This document shows, piece by piece, positions 45,201 through 53,385 of a stretch of 64,000 nt of DNA. The notes under the pieces are model-generated. The model had not been told where the DNA came from and ran no database searches. It was given only the letters and a program-made list of their open reading frames with translations. The position numbers and the translations under genes were made by a program. How positions within the stretch are numbered: the stretch's first letter is position 1; every line of letters begins with the position of its first letter. The stretch is from Deefgea rivuli DSM 18356 (GTDB lineage: Bacteria; Pseudomonadota; Gammaproteobacteria; Burkholderiales; Chitinibacteraceae), in contig NZ_JHVM01000009.1 of the NCBI RefSeq assembly GCF_000620145.1, positions 265,646-329,645 on the forward strand, written 5' to 3'.

Positions 45201-46539
45201 TGGTCGAACGCTTGTCCCACGACTCAATGTCTCCGCCGTAAAACAATAGCTCAGAAAAGTTGTACACGACCCAACTTCGCACCTTGATATTGATTGCGGC
45301 AAGCCAGCTCAACGCCGCACGCCGAGCGGGAATGAGCACAAGTTCATCGAATGGCTGACTAGTAAACAAGGGGCGGATCCGGTGCAGCGGTACACCCTTG
45401 TGCAATTCATGATCTACCCAGCACGCCGACAAATACTCGCGCAGCGAGCGATGATGAAACCTGAGTCTGCCGAAGCTGGCCTCGTCGAAAATTCCGCTGG
45501 ACAGCAACAATTGCACGTCGGTCGATACCCAGTCGTGTAGCACCAAATGGGCCTGAAGCCCCTCTTCTGCAAGAACCGATGGTTGGACGGCGATAAACGC
45601 GTGGCGACCGAACTCGGCCGCAGCCGCAAGCCGGGTGGCGCCAATCCGTAACTGATCCTTAGAAAGAACCTTGCCTGCTTGCTGGTAGGAGGGGTTGACC
45701 TCATTGAGTCGAGCATCAATATGTACTTCGAGCATCTCGATATAGGTGCCCAGGCGCCCTTGTGCATTCCACAAGTCGACCATCCAGCGCAAGTCGAGGG
45801 GGCGATTGGTCATAAAATCGTAGCCGCTACTGTCAACCACATCCCAGAATGCAGCATCGTTGCGCAGCCCAAAGTGCAGAGCACACCGCTGGGCTTCCGC
45901 CCGAGCGAGGGGTTCCAACGTTACAACCAGCAAGGGGTCGGACTCATCCTGCGAAGTCGTTCGCGTGCAAGCTTCACTTACATCCAGCGATGCAAACTTA
46001 ACCTTCGAGTTAGCTTCTATGATCGGGGCGACGAGTTCGGCCGCGACCGCGGCGGCAACCTCAGGGACCATCCAGTCCGTTACCCTAGATGAAAGCACGA
46101 ACTGGATACGGGTCATGTACGCAGAGAGTGTCGCTTGTACGATCCGCAGTGCCCGAATGAAATCACTGTGTGACAGCAATCGAGCCTCATCGATCGCATC
46201 TAGGAAAAAGAAACCTTTTTCGCGACTTCCTTCCCATGCAGAGAATGCCCCAAACTCACTGCCGAGTGCTAGTTTCCAGTCGTCAATAGTCTTGAGCAGG
46301 TTTAGGGGAATGAAAAATGTCGAGTGCCCTGAGCCCTTCAGCCGTTTTACTTCGAGCTGGAATGCGACCGTCTTCCCGATACCGGCTTCGCCAAGAACAA
46401 CGGCAACTTGCTTGCAATGAATATCGGGCCACTTCAGGTATGCCTGCATCGGTTGATTGCCATCGTCCAAGTGACCTTCGATACCGGTTGATCGAGACGA
46501 CGAATAATGAATAAAAGTACGCTGTAGTTCGATATGCAT
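42277..46539 (-). CDS. NACHT (STAND) NTPase with C-terminal PD-(D/E)XK-like nuclease, putative defence protein
   Basis: This 1420-residue protein has Walker A GEAGIGKT at 50-57, a NACHT-type Walker B FFFLDAIDEAR at 110-120, sensor LSSR at 149-152, an NRPLDL segment near 245, and the winged-helix motif FHHRSLREYLSA at 361-372, equivalent to the F-H-x-S-F-x-E-Y-L-A motif of NACHT proteins. Residues of about 400-1240 are helical and repeat-rich, suited to sensing. Near 1316-1332, RTDI...VCIEIKPLD then QIVGQYLIGR resembles a PD-(D/E)XK nuclease core (D...EIK...Q). Bacterial NACHT/STAND proteins are known to detect phage proteins and trigger nucleases; Avs proteins usually carry the nuclease at the N-terminus, the reverse of this layout. 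An in-frame stop lies 9 nt upstream, so the N-terminus is complete, but no clear ribosome site is seen. Confidence 0.82.
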   Translation of the reverse strand: MHIELQRTFIHYSSSRSTGIEGHLDDGNQPMQAYLKWPDIHCKQVAVVLGEAGIGKTVAFQLEVKRLKGSGHSTFFIPLNLLKTIDDWKLALGSEFGAFSAWEGSREKGFFFLDAIDEARLLSHSDFIRALRIVQATLSAYMTRIQFVLSSRVTDWMVPEVAAAVAAELVAPIIEANSKVKFASLDVSEACTRTTSQDESDPLLVVTLEPLARAEAQRCALHFGLRNDAAFWDVVDSSGYDFMTNRPLDLRWMVDLWNAQGRLGTYIEMLEVHIDARLNEVNPSYQQAGKVLSKDQLRIGATRLAAAAEFGRHAFIAVQPSVLAEEGLQAHLVLHDWVSTDVQLLLSSGIFDEASFGRLRFHHRSLREYLSACWVDHELHKGVPLHRIRPLFTSQPFDELVLIPARRAALSWLAAINIKVRSWVVYNFSELLFYGGDIESWDKRSTNEALKIFADASKFASKARWYVSDNTCTRVARVVAPASVAAILKDNEASHEARAFAYRLVRCGKLKSCADPAFANYGKIDCTLWERTAALSALGAVGAPEHRAKVLYDLELHKFLGNRAVSEALVVINWHELSSLTLTTIFNQTESEAEDEGCGFMAMTLKEMLLSNATLVDAELLLKAVHDSCASKVSGMPLIQPSAPFQSERDWRIYALVGCLEQVFYLARQNDSPLPQACVDAAVLIDDLRLAGLIHRDEVTRLCATIKTMPAFRWQVTLAIACSEPIGFSKGRLAGGAPCIVTLEPADIPELIKWAHDVTTQPTEQAIWFELCVETVLRLRSRFERKCALRGLFPRSDQRAALVCDRYRQLRSLRAITVNKPAKAAKLATPTITSAPYAKWEQIKSELDARRAQIADGEDLPSLLRLVNFTNPGELISNGRVIDLGAVDMEFGEHIATAFRLGLLAYRGKAVLSSPLFHYQSGRPQKPMPVRIAEASINLWITDGVDCVGLSGAEVAVAAQVAVWSNAKLPEWFHTLCQMRSSDVIAALTPWLLEDVGSLRSDGIRQATLAMVLQSPCSVRHKLLMTLIPLVHGGRVGDEATLKQLVVLLNEAQLIQQEEFDSLCRDALERYKDASGYISDLTWLRLWMAASNCSAWNWFSQHLATLAPGHQRARQIDEFATAMWDSKWVWESWTSTAADLLTDICEVLFGSELSGTSLDSPSSASGGGMTERMYSDITQQLIGIRGKAGRQALQRLVSVVLDAGLQRHLKACLVEHAEREAEVGARWRPDQLRDLHKVFDSAPASEAQLYEQVLARLEEIRTSLEEGPFSERPLFKQGMPEKHLQLWLAAKLQDTQNLRFSIHREEEVDDDKRTDIQCACARGNVCIEIKPLDSTRNYSAKSLVDDTLTRQIVGQYLIGRNSSHGILVLMELEKKGWDLPGAMKQSFDELVKHVQLEANKIKENMPSVAELLVFSIRCTI

Positions 46540-46570
46540 AATGACATATTACTACAAACATCGAATCACT

Positions 46571-47165
46571 GTAAGCACCCAGCCACTCCATTACCGCAGC
46601 GCTTATTTTTCTGCTAGTGTGCGCAGCAGCAGGAGTTCGTCGATTCGACTGTTGGGCCAGGTAGGCAGTTTTTCTAGTGTGTTGCTCAACCAGGCTTGTG
46701 GGTCGAGGCCGTTCAGTTTGACAGTCCCAAGTAGCGCTTGAATCGCCGCAGCGCGCTGGCCTGCGCGCTCGCTGCCTGTAAATAACTAGTTCTTCTTTCC
46801 TATCGCAATCGGCCGAACGCAGTTTTCGACTGGATTGTTGTCAATAGGTGCGATGCTGCTGTCGGCGTAGCGTTCAAGCGCATCCCAGCACCGCAGGCTG
46901 ACATGATCGCTTTCGCGATCGCGCCATTGGGGGCGGCTCTCGGTAGCGTTTCATTGAGCCAAATTTTTAACTCGACCAATTTGGGCTTGGCTTCTTTTTG
47001 CCGCAGCACATGCCGTTCTTCAACGCGACCGGACTTTGGCTGGGTTTGTGTAGATCAACGAATTTGCGCCACGCATGCGCCCAGCATGCCAGCTCGGTGA
47101 CTCCCACTTTGAGCAGCGCCTTGTAACCGCAGTTTGTAGTGGCCCACTGATTTTGTCCGTCGATA
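46571..47165 (-). pseudogene. IS66-family transposase remnant (TnpC C-terminal part) with IS end
   Basis: Read on the minus strand, fragments in shifting frames encode conserved IS66 transposase segments: YKALLKVGVTELACWAHAWRK, WLNETLPRAAPNGAIAKAI, LFTGSERAGQRAAAI, KLNGLDPQAWLSNTLEKLP and a terminal NSRIDELLLLRTLAEK followed by a stop at 46603-46605. Frameshifts and a stop near 46788 make it non-functional. GTAAGCACCCAGCC at 46571 looks like an IS66 terminal repeat (these typically start GTAAGCG), placing the element boundary 31 bp from the NACHT start codon. The 5' part of the element is missing, and a 115-bp repeat begins right after it. Confidence 0.85.
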
Positions 47166-47179
47166 AAGGGGTTTAAACT

Positions 47180-47293
47180 GTCAGCTAAGGCCGAGGTGTT
47201 GATGCAGAAGCTGGAAATATGAAAGGCCGCAAACCATCAGGTTGCGGCCTTCATTATTTTGGGTCAAGCAAGTTCTGCTCGGCCCAAGCAAAA
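47180..47293 (-). repeat. 115-bp MITE-like repeat, copy 2
   Basis: Terminal repeats GTCAGCTAAGGCCGA and TCGGCCCAAGCAAAA enclose the hairpin GGCCGCAAACC...GGTTGCGGCC, followed by TTCATTATTTT. Reversed relative to copy 1, it sits 37 bp after the azoreductase stop, in that gene's reading direction. Confidence 0.8.
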
Positions 47294-47329
47294 TTTGAAA
47301 TAAAATCAGAGGCGATTCAATTCAAACGT

Positions 47330-48001
47330 TCACTGACCTGCCATTTGTGCCACCAAACGATCCACTTCGATCTCTGCATGCAAAATAGACTGAGCTAAGC
47401 GATCTCCCGCAAATTCATCGTACTCAACTGCAATCTGCCAGGTTTGAGTGATGCCAATGTAGGCAAATGCAGTAAAAACTGAAGATTCAACATGATTACT
47501 CGCCGCCATATGTCCATCTGCGTCATAGCCAAAATCACCTCTGGATGACAATAGTACTAGCTGCTTGCCGAGCTGACTTAATAATGGCCAATAAGGGGCT
47601 CCACTGCGGGTACGATCAAAACCGAAGGTCATTCCTACTCGTACGATATTATCGATATACGCCTTAAATTGCGCGGGTGGGCCAAAGTTATACATCGGCA
47701 CACCCGCAATAATCAGATCGGCCTCTAGCAATTCATGAATAAGCAAGTCACTTTCAGCGAGGACTTCATTCATCCACAGTTCACGTGCTGCTGCCGGAGT
47801 AAATGCTGCATGCACCCATTTCCCCGTAATATGAGACGGCGGTGTGACACCAACGTCTCGATATATCACTTTGCCAGTTGGATTTTTATCCAGCCAGTTT
47901 TTCACAAAACGCGCGCTGAGACGGCGAGTGTGTGAACCATAAGGATCGGTTCCAGAAATTCCAGTTCGAGCACTCGAATCAAGATGTAATAAAGTAGCCA
48001 T
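47330..48001 (-). CDS. azoR: FMN-dependent NADH:quinone/azo oxidoreductase (AzoR family)
   Basis: ATG 48001 is chosen over ATG 48019 because TTGGAG lies 9 nt before it, giving 223 residues. The flavodoxin-like fold is visible: LLHLDSSAR at the N-terminus (FMN phosphate loop), the P-MYNFGPPAQFKAYIDNIVRVGMTF segment (about 100-125), and SSRGDFGY near 155. AzoR-type enzymes reduce quinones and azo compounds with NADH through two-electron steps, protecting against electrophiles. The gene is divergent from a LysR regulator with a 129-bp shared intergenic region, a common arrangement for inducible quinone reductases. A 115-bp repeat follows it at the 3' end. Confidence 0.9.
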   Translation of the reverse strand: MATLLHLDSSARTGISGTDPYGSHTRRLSARFVKNWLDKNPTGKVIYRDVGVTPPSHITGKWVHAAFTPAAARELWMNEVLAESDLLIHELLEADLIIAGVPMYNFGPPAQFKAYIDNIVRVGMTFGFDRTRSGAPYWPLLSQLGKQLVLLSSRGDFGYDADGHMAASNHVESSVFTAFAYIGITQTWQIAVEYDEFAGDRLAQSILHAEIEVDRLVAQMAGQ

Positions 48002-48130
48002 ATTTAAAACTCCAATCATGATGGTAGTGAATTAAATTCATTCATGAGTCAGTTTGTTTTAATTTAAACTTAATTACAAACGAGAACTTCTACTGCTATA
48101 GATGAGTAAAATTCAGGTATATTTAATCAA

Positions 48131-49015
48131 ATGAGACCTAAACTTGCCTCCCTTTCTGCTTTGCGTGCTTTTGAAGCCGCTGCGCGCTTAAGCAGTTTTA
48201 AACTCGCAGCAAATGAATTATCTGTTAGCCCCACAGCGGTTAGTCATCAAATTCGAGCATTAGAAGAAAGCTTGTCTTGTTTGCTGTTTGTGCGCAAAAC
48301 GCGCGGTGTTGACTTAAGCGTCGAGGGCAAGTTGCTCTACACTGCAACACGGCAAGGTTTTGACTGTATTGCGGAGGGCATTGAGCGCATAAGAACAAGA
48401 AAACGTAGCACAGTCGTTCTTTCTGCTACGCCCGCGTTTACTGCAAAATGGTTGGTGCCGCGCATGGCGGCATTTCAAGAAGTTCATCCTGAAATTGATC
48501 TGCATATTCACGCATCGAATCAATTAGCCGATTTGCAATCAGGTACAATTGATTTAGCTATTCGTTATGGTCATGGAAGCTACAGTGATCTACATTCGGC
48601 ATGGTTACTTCAAGCTCACTTCGCCCCTGTAGCCAGCCCACAACTTAAAGTCCGAAAACATTCAGACTTGATTCAACATCCATTGATTCACTTTGATTGG
48701 CATAAAGCGCCTCCGGAATGCTTAACGTGGGCAGGATGGGCGCGTAATGCAGGGATTTCCGAGCTGGATAGTAGCGCGGGAATTCGCTATTCAGATGAAA
48801 GCCACGCCATTCAAGCCACTATTGCTGGTCAGGGTATTGCACTGCTTAGTCTGGAACTGATCAAAGATGAAATAGCGATGGGTTTATTGGAGGCTAACGT
48901 AACGCCAATTATTGAAGGATTGAGCTACTACCTTGTACGCTCAGCACTGAAACCTACTTCTGCCGCTGTGGCGGCAGTTGAAGTATGGCTCATTCAGGCA
49001 GCCAGTCACGATTAG
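48131..49015 (+). CDS. LysR-family regulator (GcvA-like) divergent from azoR
   Basis: This 294-residue regulator starts RPKLASLSALRAFEAAARLSS, with a winged helix-turn-helix at about residues 20-40 (SFKLAANELSVSPTAVSHQIRALEE) and a periplasmic-binding-like effector domain from about 90. The FEAAARL and QIRALEE features place it near the GcvA subgroup. It is transcribed away from azoR and probably controls that gene and itself, as in other LysR pairs; the ligand, perhaps a quinone or electrophile, is not readable. A 115-bp repeat begins 65 bp after its stop. Confidence 0.92.
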   Translation: MRPKLASLSALRAFEAAARLSSFKLAANELSVSPTAVSHQIRALEESLSCLLFVRKTRGVDLSVEGKLLYTATRQGFDCIAEGIERIRTRKRSTVVLSATPAFTAKWLVPRMAAFQEVHPEIDLHIHASNQLADLQSGTIDLAIRYGHGSYSDLHSAWLLQAHFAPVASPQLKVRKHSDLIQHPLIHFDWHKAPPECLTWAGWARNAGISELDSSAGIRYSDESHAIQATIAGQGIALLSLELIKDEIAMGLLEANVTPIIEGLSYYLVRSALKPTSAAVAAVEVWLIQAASHD

Positions 49016-49080
49016 ATATTCGTTTATATGCAGCCTAAAACTGAGTACACCATAAATAGTATGGGCACTAAACGTCGAGT

Positions 49081-49195
49081 GACCGCTTGGGCCGAGCAGC
49101 ACAAGCATGCTCCCCCAATACTTAAGGCCGCAACCTGATGGTTAGCGGCCTCTCAATTTGCAACTGTCGGCATCGACACATCGGCCAAAGCGGTC
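49081..49195 (+). repeat. 115-bp MITE-like repeat, copy 3 (best preserved)
   Basis: GACCGCTTGGGCCGA at the left and TCGGCCAAAGCGGTC at the right pair with one mismatch. The centre AGGCCGCAACC...GGTTAGCGGCCT forms a hairpin. It lies just downstream of the LysR gene in the same direction. Another small hairpin (GCCGATC/GATCGGC, 49338-49358) occurs in the otherwise empty 49196-49403 stretch. Confidence 0.85.
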
Positions 49196-49403
49196 GGACA
49201 ATAATTACTCGGCTCACGTAAATCAGATGATGATCATCCGCAGCAATGGATCCTGTTCTAGTTAATAGAATTGAAAGACGAGGAGCCACCAGAAACCTGC
49301 ATGTTGGCGAGTATTTTGACTTCGCTGTGAAGCGAATACTGCCAGCCGATCTGCAACTGATCGGCTGCGTTGATAATGCCAATGATTCCGCTGTGATTTA
49401 CAC

Positions 49404-50702
49404 CTACGGTTTTAGATATTTGGCGATTTCACGCGCAAAAGTCTCTTCTTTGTTTTTTCCTGTGCCAGTACTAAACCAAACGATGACCGTATCGCGAGCT
49501 GGTGAAACATACAAGCCCTGACCGCCAACACCGCCCTTGAACATATCCCCATCTTCAAAGATGGCATCCCATTGATAAGCATTACGCAGTTTTTCTACTG
49601 GAAATGATTCATTCATCAATTTGCCAAGATAAGCCTGAGCAAAAATCTCTGGCTTGCCTGCGGTTTGTATTTTGGTCACCACTTTTTTCGGCACGAGGTA
49701 GCCACCACTAGGGGTAAACGCCATTCCGAAGCGCGCCATATCCTGCAAATTTGAGTTGGTCGAGAAAAAATGCAGCGCATAACCCTGTGGCGAGGTCGCT
49801 ACATAGCCATCGGCTTGTGCGCCCATCTTGCGCCAAATGCGTTGAGAGAAATATTCATTTAATGGCAGGCTCGTGATTTGCTCAACAATCCGATTAATCA
49901 CAAACGTATTCATCGAGTTATATTCAAATGATTGATTACCCGGCTGCTTGCGCTGCATCGTACGCAGCACCTCCAGCGGCGTAGCATCACTCCCTCCGGG
50001 AGCCAGTCCCAAGCTGGCAGCCCACTTGTACCAAGCCTGATCTGGATTGGTGCGCGAATCATGATTGGGTTCATCATGCTCAGTTGAATTAAGCCCAGTC
50101 GCCATATCAACCGTTTGCTGCACGGTCACCGTATCCCAGACCGAGTCTTTCAATTCTTCAAGATAAAAGCTCTCCGGCCGACTCAACTCAACTTGCCCCT
50201 CCGCTTCCAGCATCGCCAGCAACGTAGCACCAATGACTTTTCCGCTAGAAAACCAATTGTGTTTATCGATGGGGCGCATGGTGTTATAGCGTTCAAACAC
50301 CACTTTACCCCGCTGAACTACCATAAATGCATCGACTGGGTATTGATCCAAATGCTGATTCAGCGTTAACGTTTCACCGTTAACCGGCGCAGAAACGTCA
50401 CCAATTGTAGGTTTGATCGACCGAGGCAGTGGTTTGATTTATCCATCGCGCAAGATCGGCGCGGTGGTATAAAAACGCGACATATTCTGCCAAACATAAC
50501 GCGTTTCATTGCTAGGAAACTGGATTTTGACTTTATTTTCCGCTTTCGAAAAAAAGTCGCTAATAGAGTTCACCGTATTCATCGGCGTTTGTGCAACCAG
50601 CTTCGGAACTACATATGGCGGTGATGCTGACTCGCTTGCCAAGACTGGTTGAATTGAAGCGAGCAGCAAAGCAAATAGTGTGTAATTAGTAAATTTACTC
50701 AT
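49404..50702 (-). pseudogene. Exported beta-lactamase-fold serine hydrolase split by one in-frame stop
   Basis: Reading the minus strand from ATG 50702 gives a signal peptide (MSKFTNYTLFALLLASI..., cleavage near residue 22) and 87 codons up to a TAA at 50439-50441. The same frame then continues without interruption to a stop at 49404, for a total of 433 codons. After the stop, IKPLPRSIKP runs directly into the conserved body: SSGK (SxxK active-site motif), YNSMNTF and GGVGGQGLYVSP. Family members are class C beta-lactamase/esterase-like hydrolases of broad substrate range. The intact flanking frames suggest a recent nonsense mutation, a sequencing error, or less likely read-through. An internal ATG could restart translation at 50351, but that product would lack the signal peptide. 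Confidence 0.82.
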
Positions 50703-50822
50703 TGGATTTCCTTCATTAAACGGTCATAAGCTAATGGTGTGCGGCCTTTTTTTAAGCCTCAGAATCAACATTTTGATCATTATAATAGAGCTGGTCGGCC
50801 GATTAGCCTGCAACAGGCGAAT

Positions 50823-50929
50823 GTCTACTTGGTGCGATGTGTCAGCTTGAAAAATGAAAGTCCGCAAACCATCAGGTCGCGGCCTTCATTATTTCGAGCC
50901 CAGGCCATGACTGTTCGGCCAAAACAGAC
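50823..50929 (-). repeat. 115-bp MITE-like repeat, copy 4 (107 bp)
   Basis: Degenerate left end GTCTACTTGGTGCGA and right end TCGGCCAAAACAGAC surround TCCGCAAACC...GGTCGCGGCC followed by TTCATTATTT. It lies 57 bp past the 3' end of the minus-strand agmatine deiminase gene, in that gene's direction. Confidence 0.7.
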
Positions 50930-50986
50930 CTTGTCAGCTTATTTATTTGGCTTGATTCTGCAATGATAGAATCACAAATTTAGCAC

Positions 50987-52090
50987 CTAAGCCGAAGCAG
51001 GCTGTTGCTGGGCCGTGCAGTGAATTCCACCGCCACCTGCCGCAATGCCATCAATATTCAGCTGAATGATTTCTCGTTTAGGAAATAAATCACGCAATTT
51101 GTCTCGGGTATCACGATCAGTTTTACGGTCGCCAAATTCAGGGCTTAACACCGCGCCATTGCAGGCATAGAAATTGATATAACCAGCTGCAAATTCTTTC
51201 GTCTCATATTTAGAGCGCACGGTTTTCGGAGTAGTCAGGGTCATGATTTCTAATGGTCTCCCTTTCGCATCGGTCGCTCTTTTCAAAATCGCGAGGTGGC
51301 GGCGAGTGACATAGTATTCCTCTGAATTGCTATCATTATCCAGACCTGCAACAACAACCCCTGGGCTAGTAAAACGGGCATAAAAATCGGTATGCCCATC
51401 AGTAATATCTCGCCCAGCAATTCCAGGTAACCAGATGATTTTTTCTAAGCCGAGCAGGCGCTTTAGCTCACTTTCGCATTGCGCTTTGCTCAGATTAGGA
51501 TTTCGATTGGGATTGAGTACGCAACTTTCGGTAATAATGGCAGTGCCTTCACCATCGACCTCAATTCCACCACCTTCAAGAATCAACCGAGTATGAAGCA
51601 CATTTGCGCCGGTTTTATTGCCAACGAATTCTGCAATCAGGCGATCATTGTCATGCTCTTGTTTGTTGCCCCAGCCATTGAAATTAAAGTTAACCGCTCC
51701 TAACGCTCCTGAATTACTGCGAACAAATACAGGCCCTGTATCGCGCATCCATAAATCGTCAATTTCTTTGGCGAGCAGTTTAATGTTAGGGCTTACTTTT
51801 TTACTCAATTGATCATATTCATGCGGTCGAACCAACATCTGTACTGGTTCATAAGCCGCGATTGCGGTTGCGATATTGAGCAAATTGTCTTGCGCCACAC
51901 GCATTAAGCGAGTCCCCCATACGTCTTCTGTTGCTCCGTATGCCATCCAAGTGCCTGAGTGTGGGTTAGCTTCATCTGGCATGCGCCACTGCTCGGTTGG
52001 CGCTGCCGACACAGATCGATTCAGCAAGCCGCCAATGCTGCCGACTAAAGCCGCTGCCACACTCGTTTTAATAAAATCGCGTCGTTGCAT
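50987..52090 (-). CDS. Tat-exported agmatine deiminase-family protein
   Basis: The start at 52090 is chosen because AGGAGCG precedes it and because it gives a clean Tat signal: QRRDFIKTSVAAALVG at residues 2-17. Longer in-frame starts add no conserved sequence. The 367-residue protein shows the guanidine-modifying (pentein) fold of agmatine/peptidyl-arginine deiminases: DDLWMRDTGPVF, NFNFNGWG, LEGGGIEVDG, DGHTDFYARF (catalytic His) and GGGGIHC near the C-terminus (catalytic Cys358). Agmatine deiminase makes N-carbamoylputrescine plus ammonia. Export is unusual for this family, so extracellular agmatine or a related guanidine may be the substrate. It is encoded 19 bp downstream of a paralogue in the same operon. 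Confidence 0.9.
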   Translation of the reverse strand: MQRRDFIKTSVAAALVGSIGGLLNRSVSAAPTEQWRMPDEANPHSGTWMAYGATEDVWGTRLMRVAQDNLLNIATAIAAYEPVQMLVRPHEYDQLSKKVSPNIKLLAKEIDDLWMRDTGPVFVRSNSGALGAVNFNFNGWGNKQEHDNDRLIAEFVGNKTGANVLHTRLILEGGGIEVDGEGTAIITESCVLNPNRNPNLSKAQCESELKRLLGLEKIIWLPGIAGRDITDGHTDFYARFTSPGVVVAGLDNDSNSEEYYVTRRHLAILKRATDAKGRPLEIMTLTTPKTVRSKYETKEFAAGYINFYACNGAVLSPEFGDRKTDRDTRDKLRDLFPKREIIQLNIDGIAAGGGGIHCTAQQQPASA

Positions 52091-52109
52091 ATTGCGCTCC
52101 TGCCCAAGT

Positions 52110-53285
52110 TCAAATGCGCGGTTCTTGCTGAGTGGTGCAGTGAATCCCACCACCACCAGCGGCAATCGGATCGATATCAAGCTGGATAATGGCGCGACCA
52201 GGGAATAATTCGCCCAAGCGTGCTTTGGCATTTGCATCGGCAACCGCATCGCCAAATTGAGGCGCAATCACCGCGCCATTAACGACATAAAAGTTAATAT
52301 AGCCCGCAGCAAAATCTTTGTCGGAATACGTTTTTCTGATTATTGTCGGCGCTTCAAGCACGATGACTTGCAGTGGCCGGTTATCCGCATCCCTCGCTGC
52401 GCGCAAAATTTCTAAGTGTTTTCTCGTGACGGCGTAATCATAGGAGTCGGGGTCAGAATCTAAGTGTGCCACGACGACGCCAGGGCGCACAAAGCGGGCA
52501 TAAAAATCAACATGGCCATCGGTGATGTCCTGTCCTGCGATACCTGGCAGCCAAATAATTTTGCGTAGCCCTAATTTAGTTTTCAATTCAGCTTCGATCT
52601 CGGATTTACTCATGCCTGGATTACGATTGGCATTGATCACGCTACTTTCAGTCAGGATTGCAGTTCCTTTGCCATCGACCTCGATACTACCGCCTTCAAG
52701 TACCAGTTTGGATTGAATCAGTTTTACATTCGCTCGCTGGGCAATTGCGGCCGCGATTTTGGCATCGTTACTGTAAGACTGCTTTTTACCCCAGCCATTA
52801 AAGTTAAAATTGACGGCGGCTTTTTGCCCCTTTTGATCGATGACAAATACAGGCCCCGTATCACGCAGCCATAGATCATCGAGCTCCTGCACGATCAAGT
52901 TGACTCGTGGATCTAGTTTTTGGCGTGCGATTGCAAAATCTTGCTCACGCACCAGCATATTGACCGGTTCATAAGCCACTATCGTATTCGCAATCCGCGC
53001 CAGCGTATCTTGGACAGGCGTCGACAAGGTACGACCCCAGATTTCCTCTTTGGCAACAAAAGCCATCCAAGTTGCGGCATGAGGATTTTGCTCATCAGGC
53101 ATTTTCCACTGCAACTCGCTACTCGCAGGGCTGGGCTCAATGCTGGGTGATGGGATTGGCGTAGTCATAATGGGATTGCTAGTCGAGTCGCTACCCCCAC
53201 CACCACAGGCGCATAAACTGAGGCTCATCGCCAACATACAAGCTGTTTTTAGATCGAATGGAAGAGAGAATGCAGAATGATTCAT
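52110..53285 (-). CDS. Lipoprotein agmatine deiminase-family paralogue
   Basis: This 391-residue protein has an N-terminal lipoprotein signal with LCAC at 24-27 (Cys27 the likely lipidated residue), then a Gly/Ser/Pro-rich linker to about residue 58. The pentein domain that follows is closely similar to the neighbouring protein (WKMPDEQNPHAATWMAF, DDLWLRDTGPVF, NFNFNGWGKK, GHVDFYARF, GGGGIHC with Cys383). All recognisable catalytic motifs are kept. The pair probably arose by tandem duplication and then took different export routes, Tat for one and lipoprotein for the other. AAAGGT upstream serves as ribosome site. It is divergent from a LysR gene, its likely regulator. Confidence 0.9.
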   Translation of the reverse strand: MNHSAFSLPFDLKTACMLAMSLSLCACGGGGSDSTSNPIMTTPIPSPSIEPSPASSELQWKMPDEQNPHAATWMAFVAKEEIWGRTLSTPVQDTLARIANTIVAYEPVNMLVREQDFAIARQKLDPRVNLIVQELDDLWLRDTGPVFVIDQKGQKAAVNFNFNGWGKKQSYSNDAKIAAAIAQRANVKLIQSKLVLEGGSIEVDGKGTAILTESSVINANRNPGMSKSEIEAELKTKLGLRKIIWLPGIAGQDITDGHVDFYARFVRPGVVVAHLDSDPDSYDYAVTRKHLEILRAARDADNRPLQVIVLEAPTIIRKTYSDKDFAAGYINFYVVNGAVIAPQFGDAVADANAKARLGELFPGRAIIQLDIDPIAAGGGGIHCTTQQEPRI

Positions 53286-53385
53286 GACGCTGACCTTTAA
53301 TAATTAAACCGAGATGGCTATTGTGCTGTAGGCCAGACTTGATGAATACTGATGTTTATTGCATGAATTGATTAGGTTTTCTCAC

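Noticed and set aside
42691..46514. Many plus-strand open frames across the NACHT gene
   Set aside because: They are antisense shadows caused by high GC and codon bias of the long minus-strand gene; none has conserved motifs or ribosome sites.
46800..47009. 69-residue minus-strand frame as a separate gene
   Set aside because: Its first half is an IS66 transposase segment and the rest is out of frame, so it belongs to the broken transposase.
49246..49521. 91-residue frame between repeat copy 3 and the hydrolase
   Set aside because: It runs antisense into the conserved end of the serine hydrolase and has no recognisable features.
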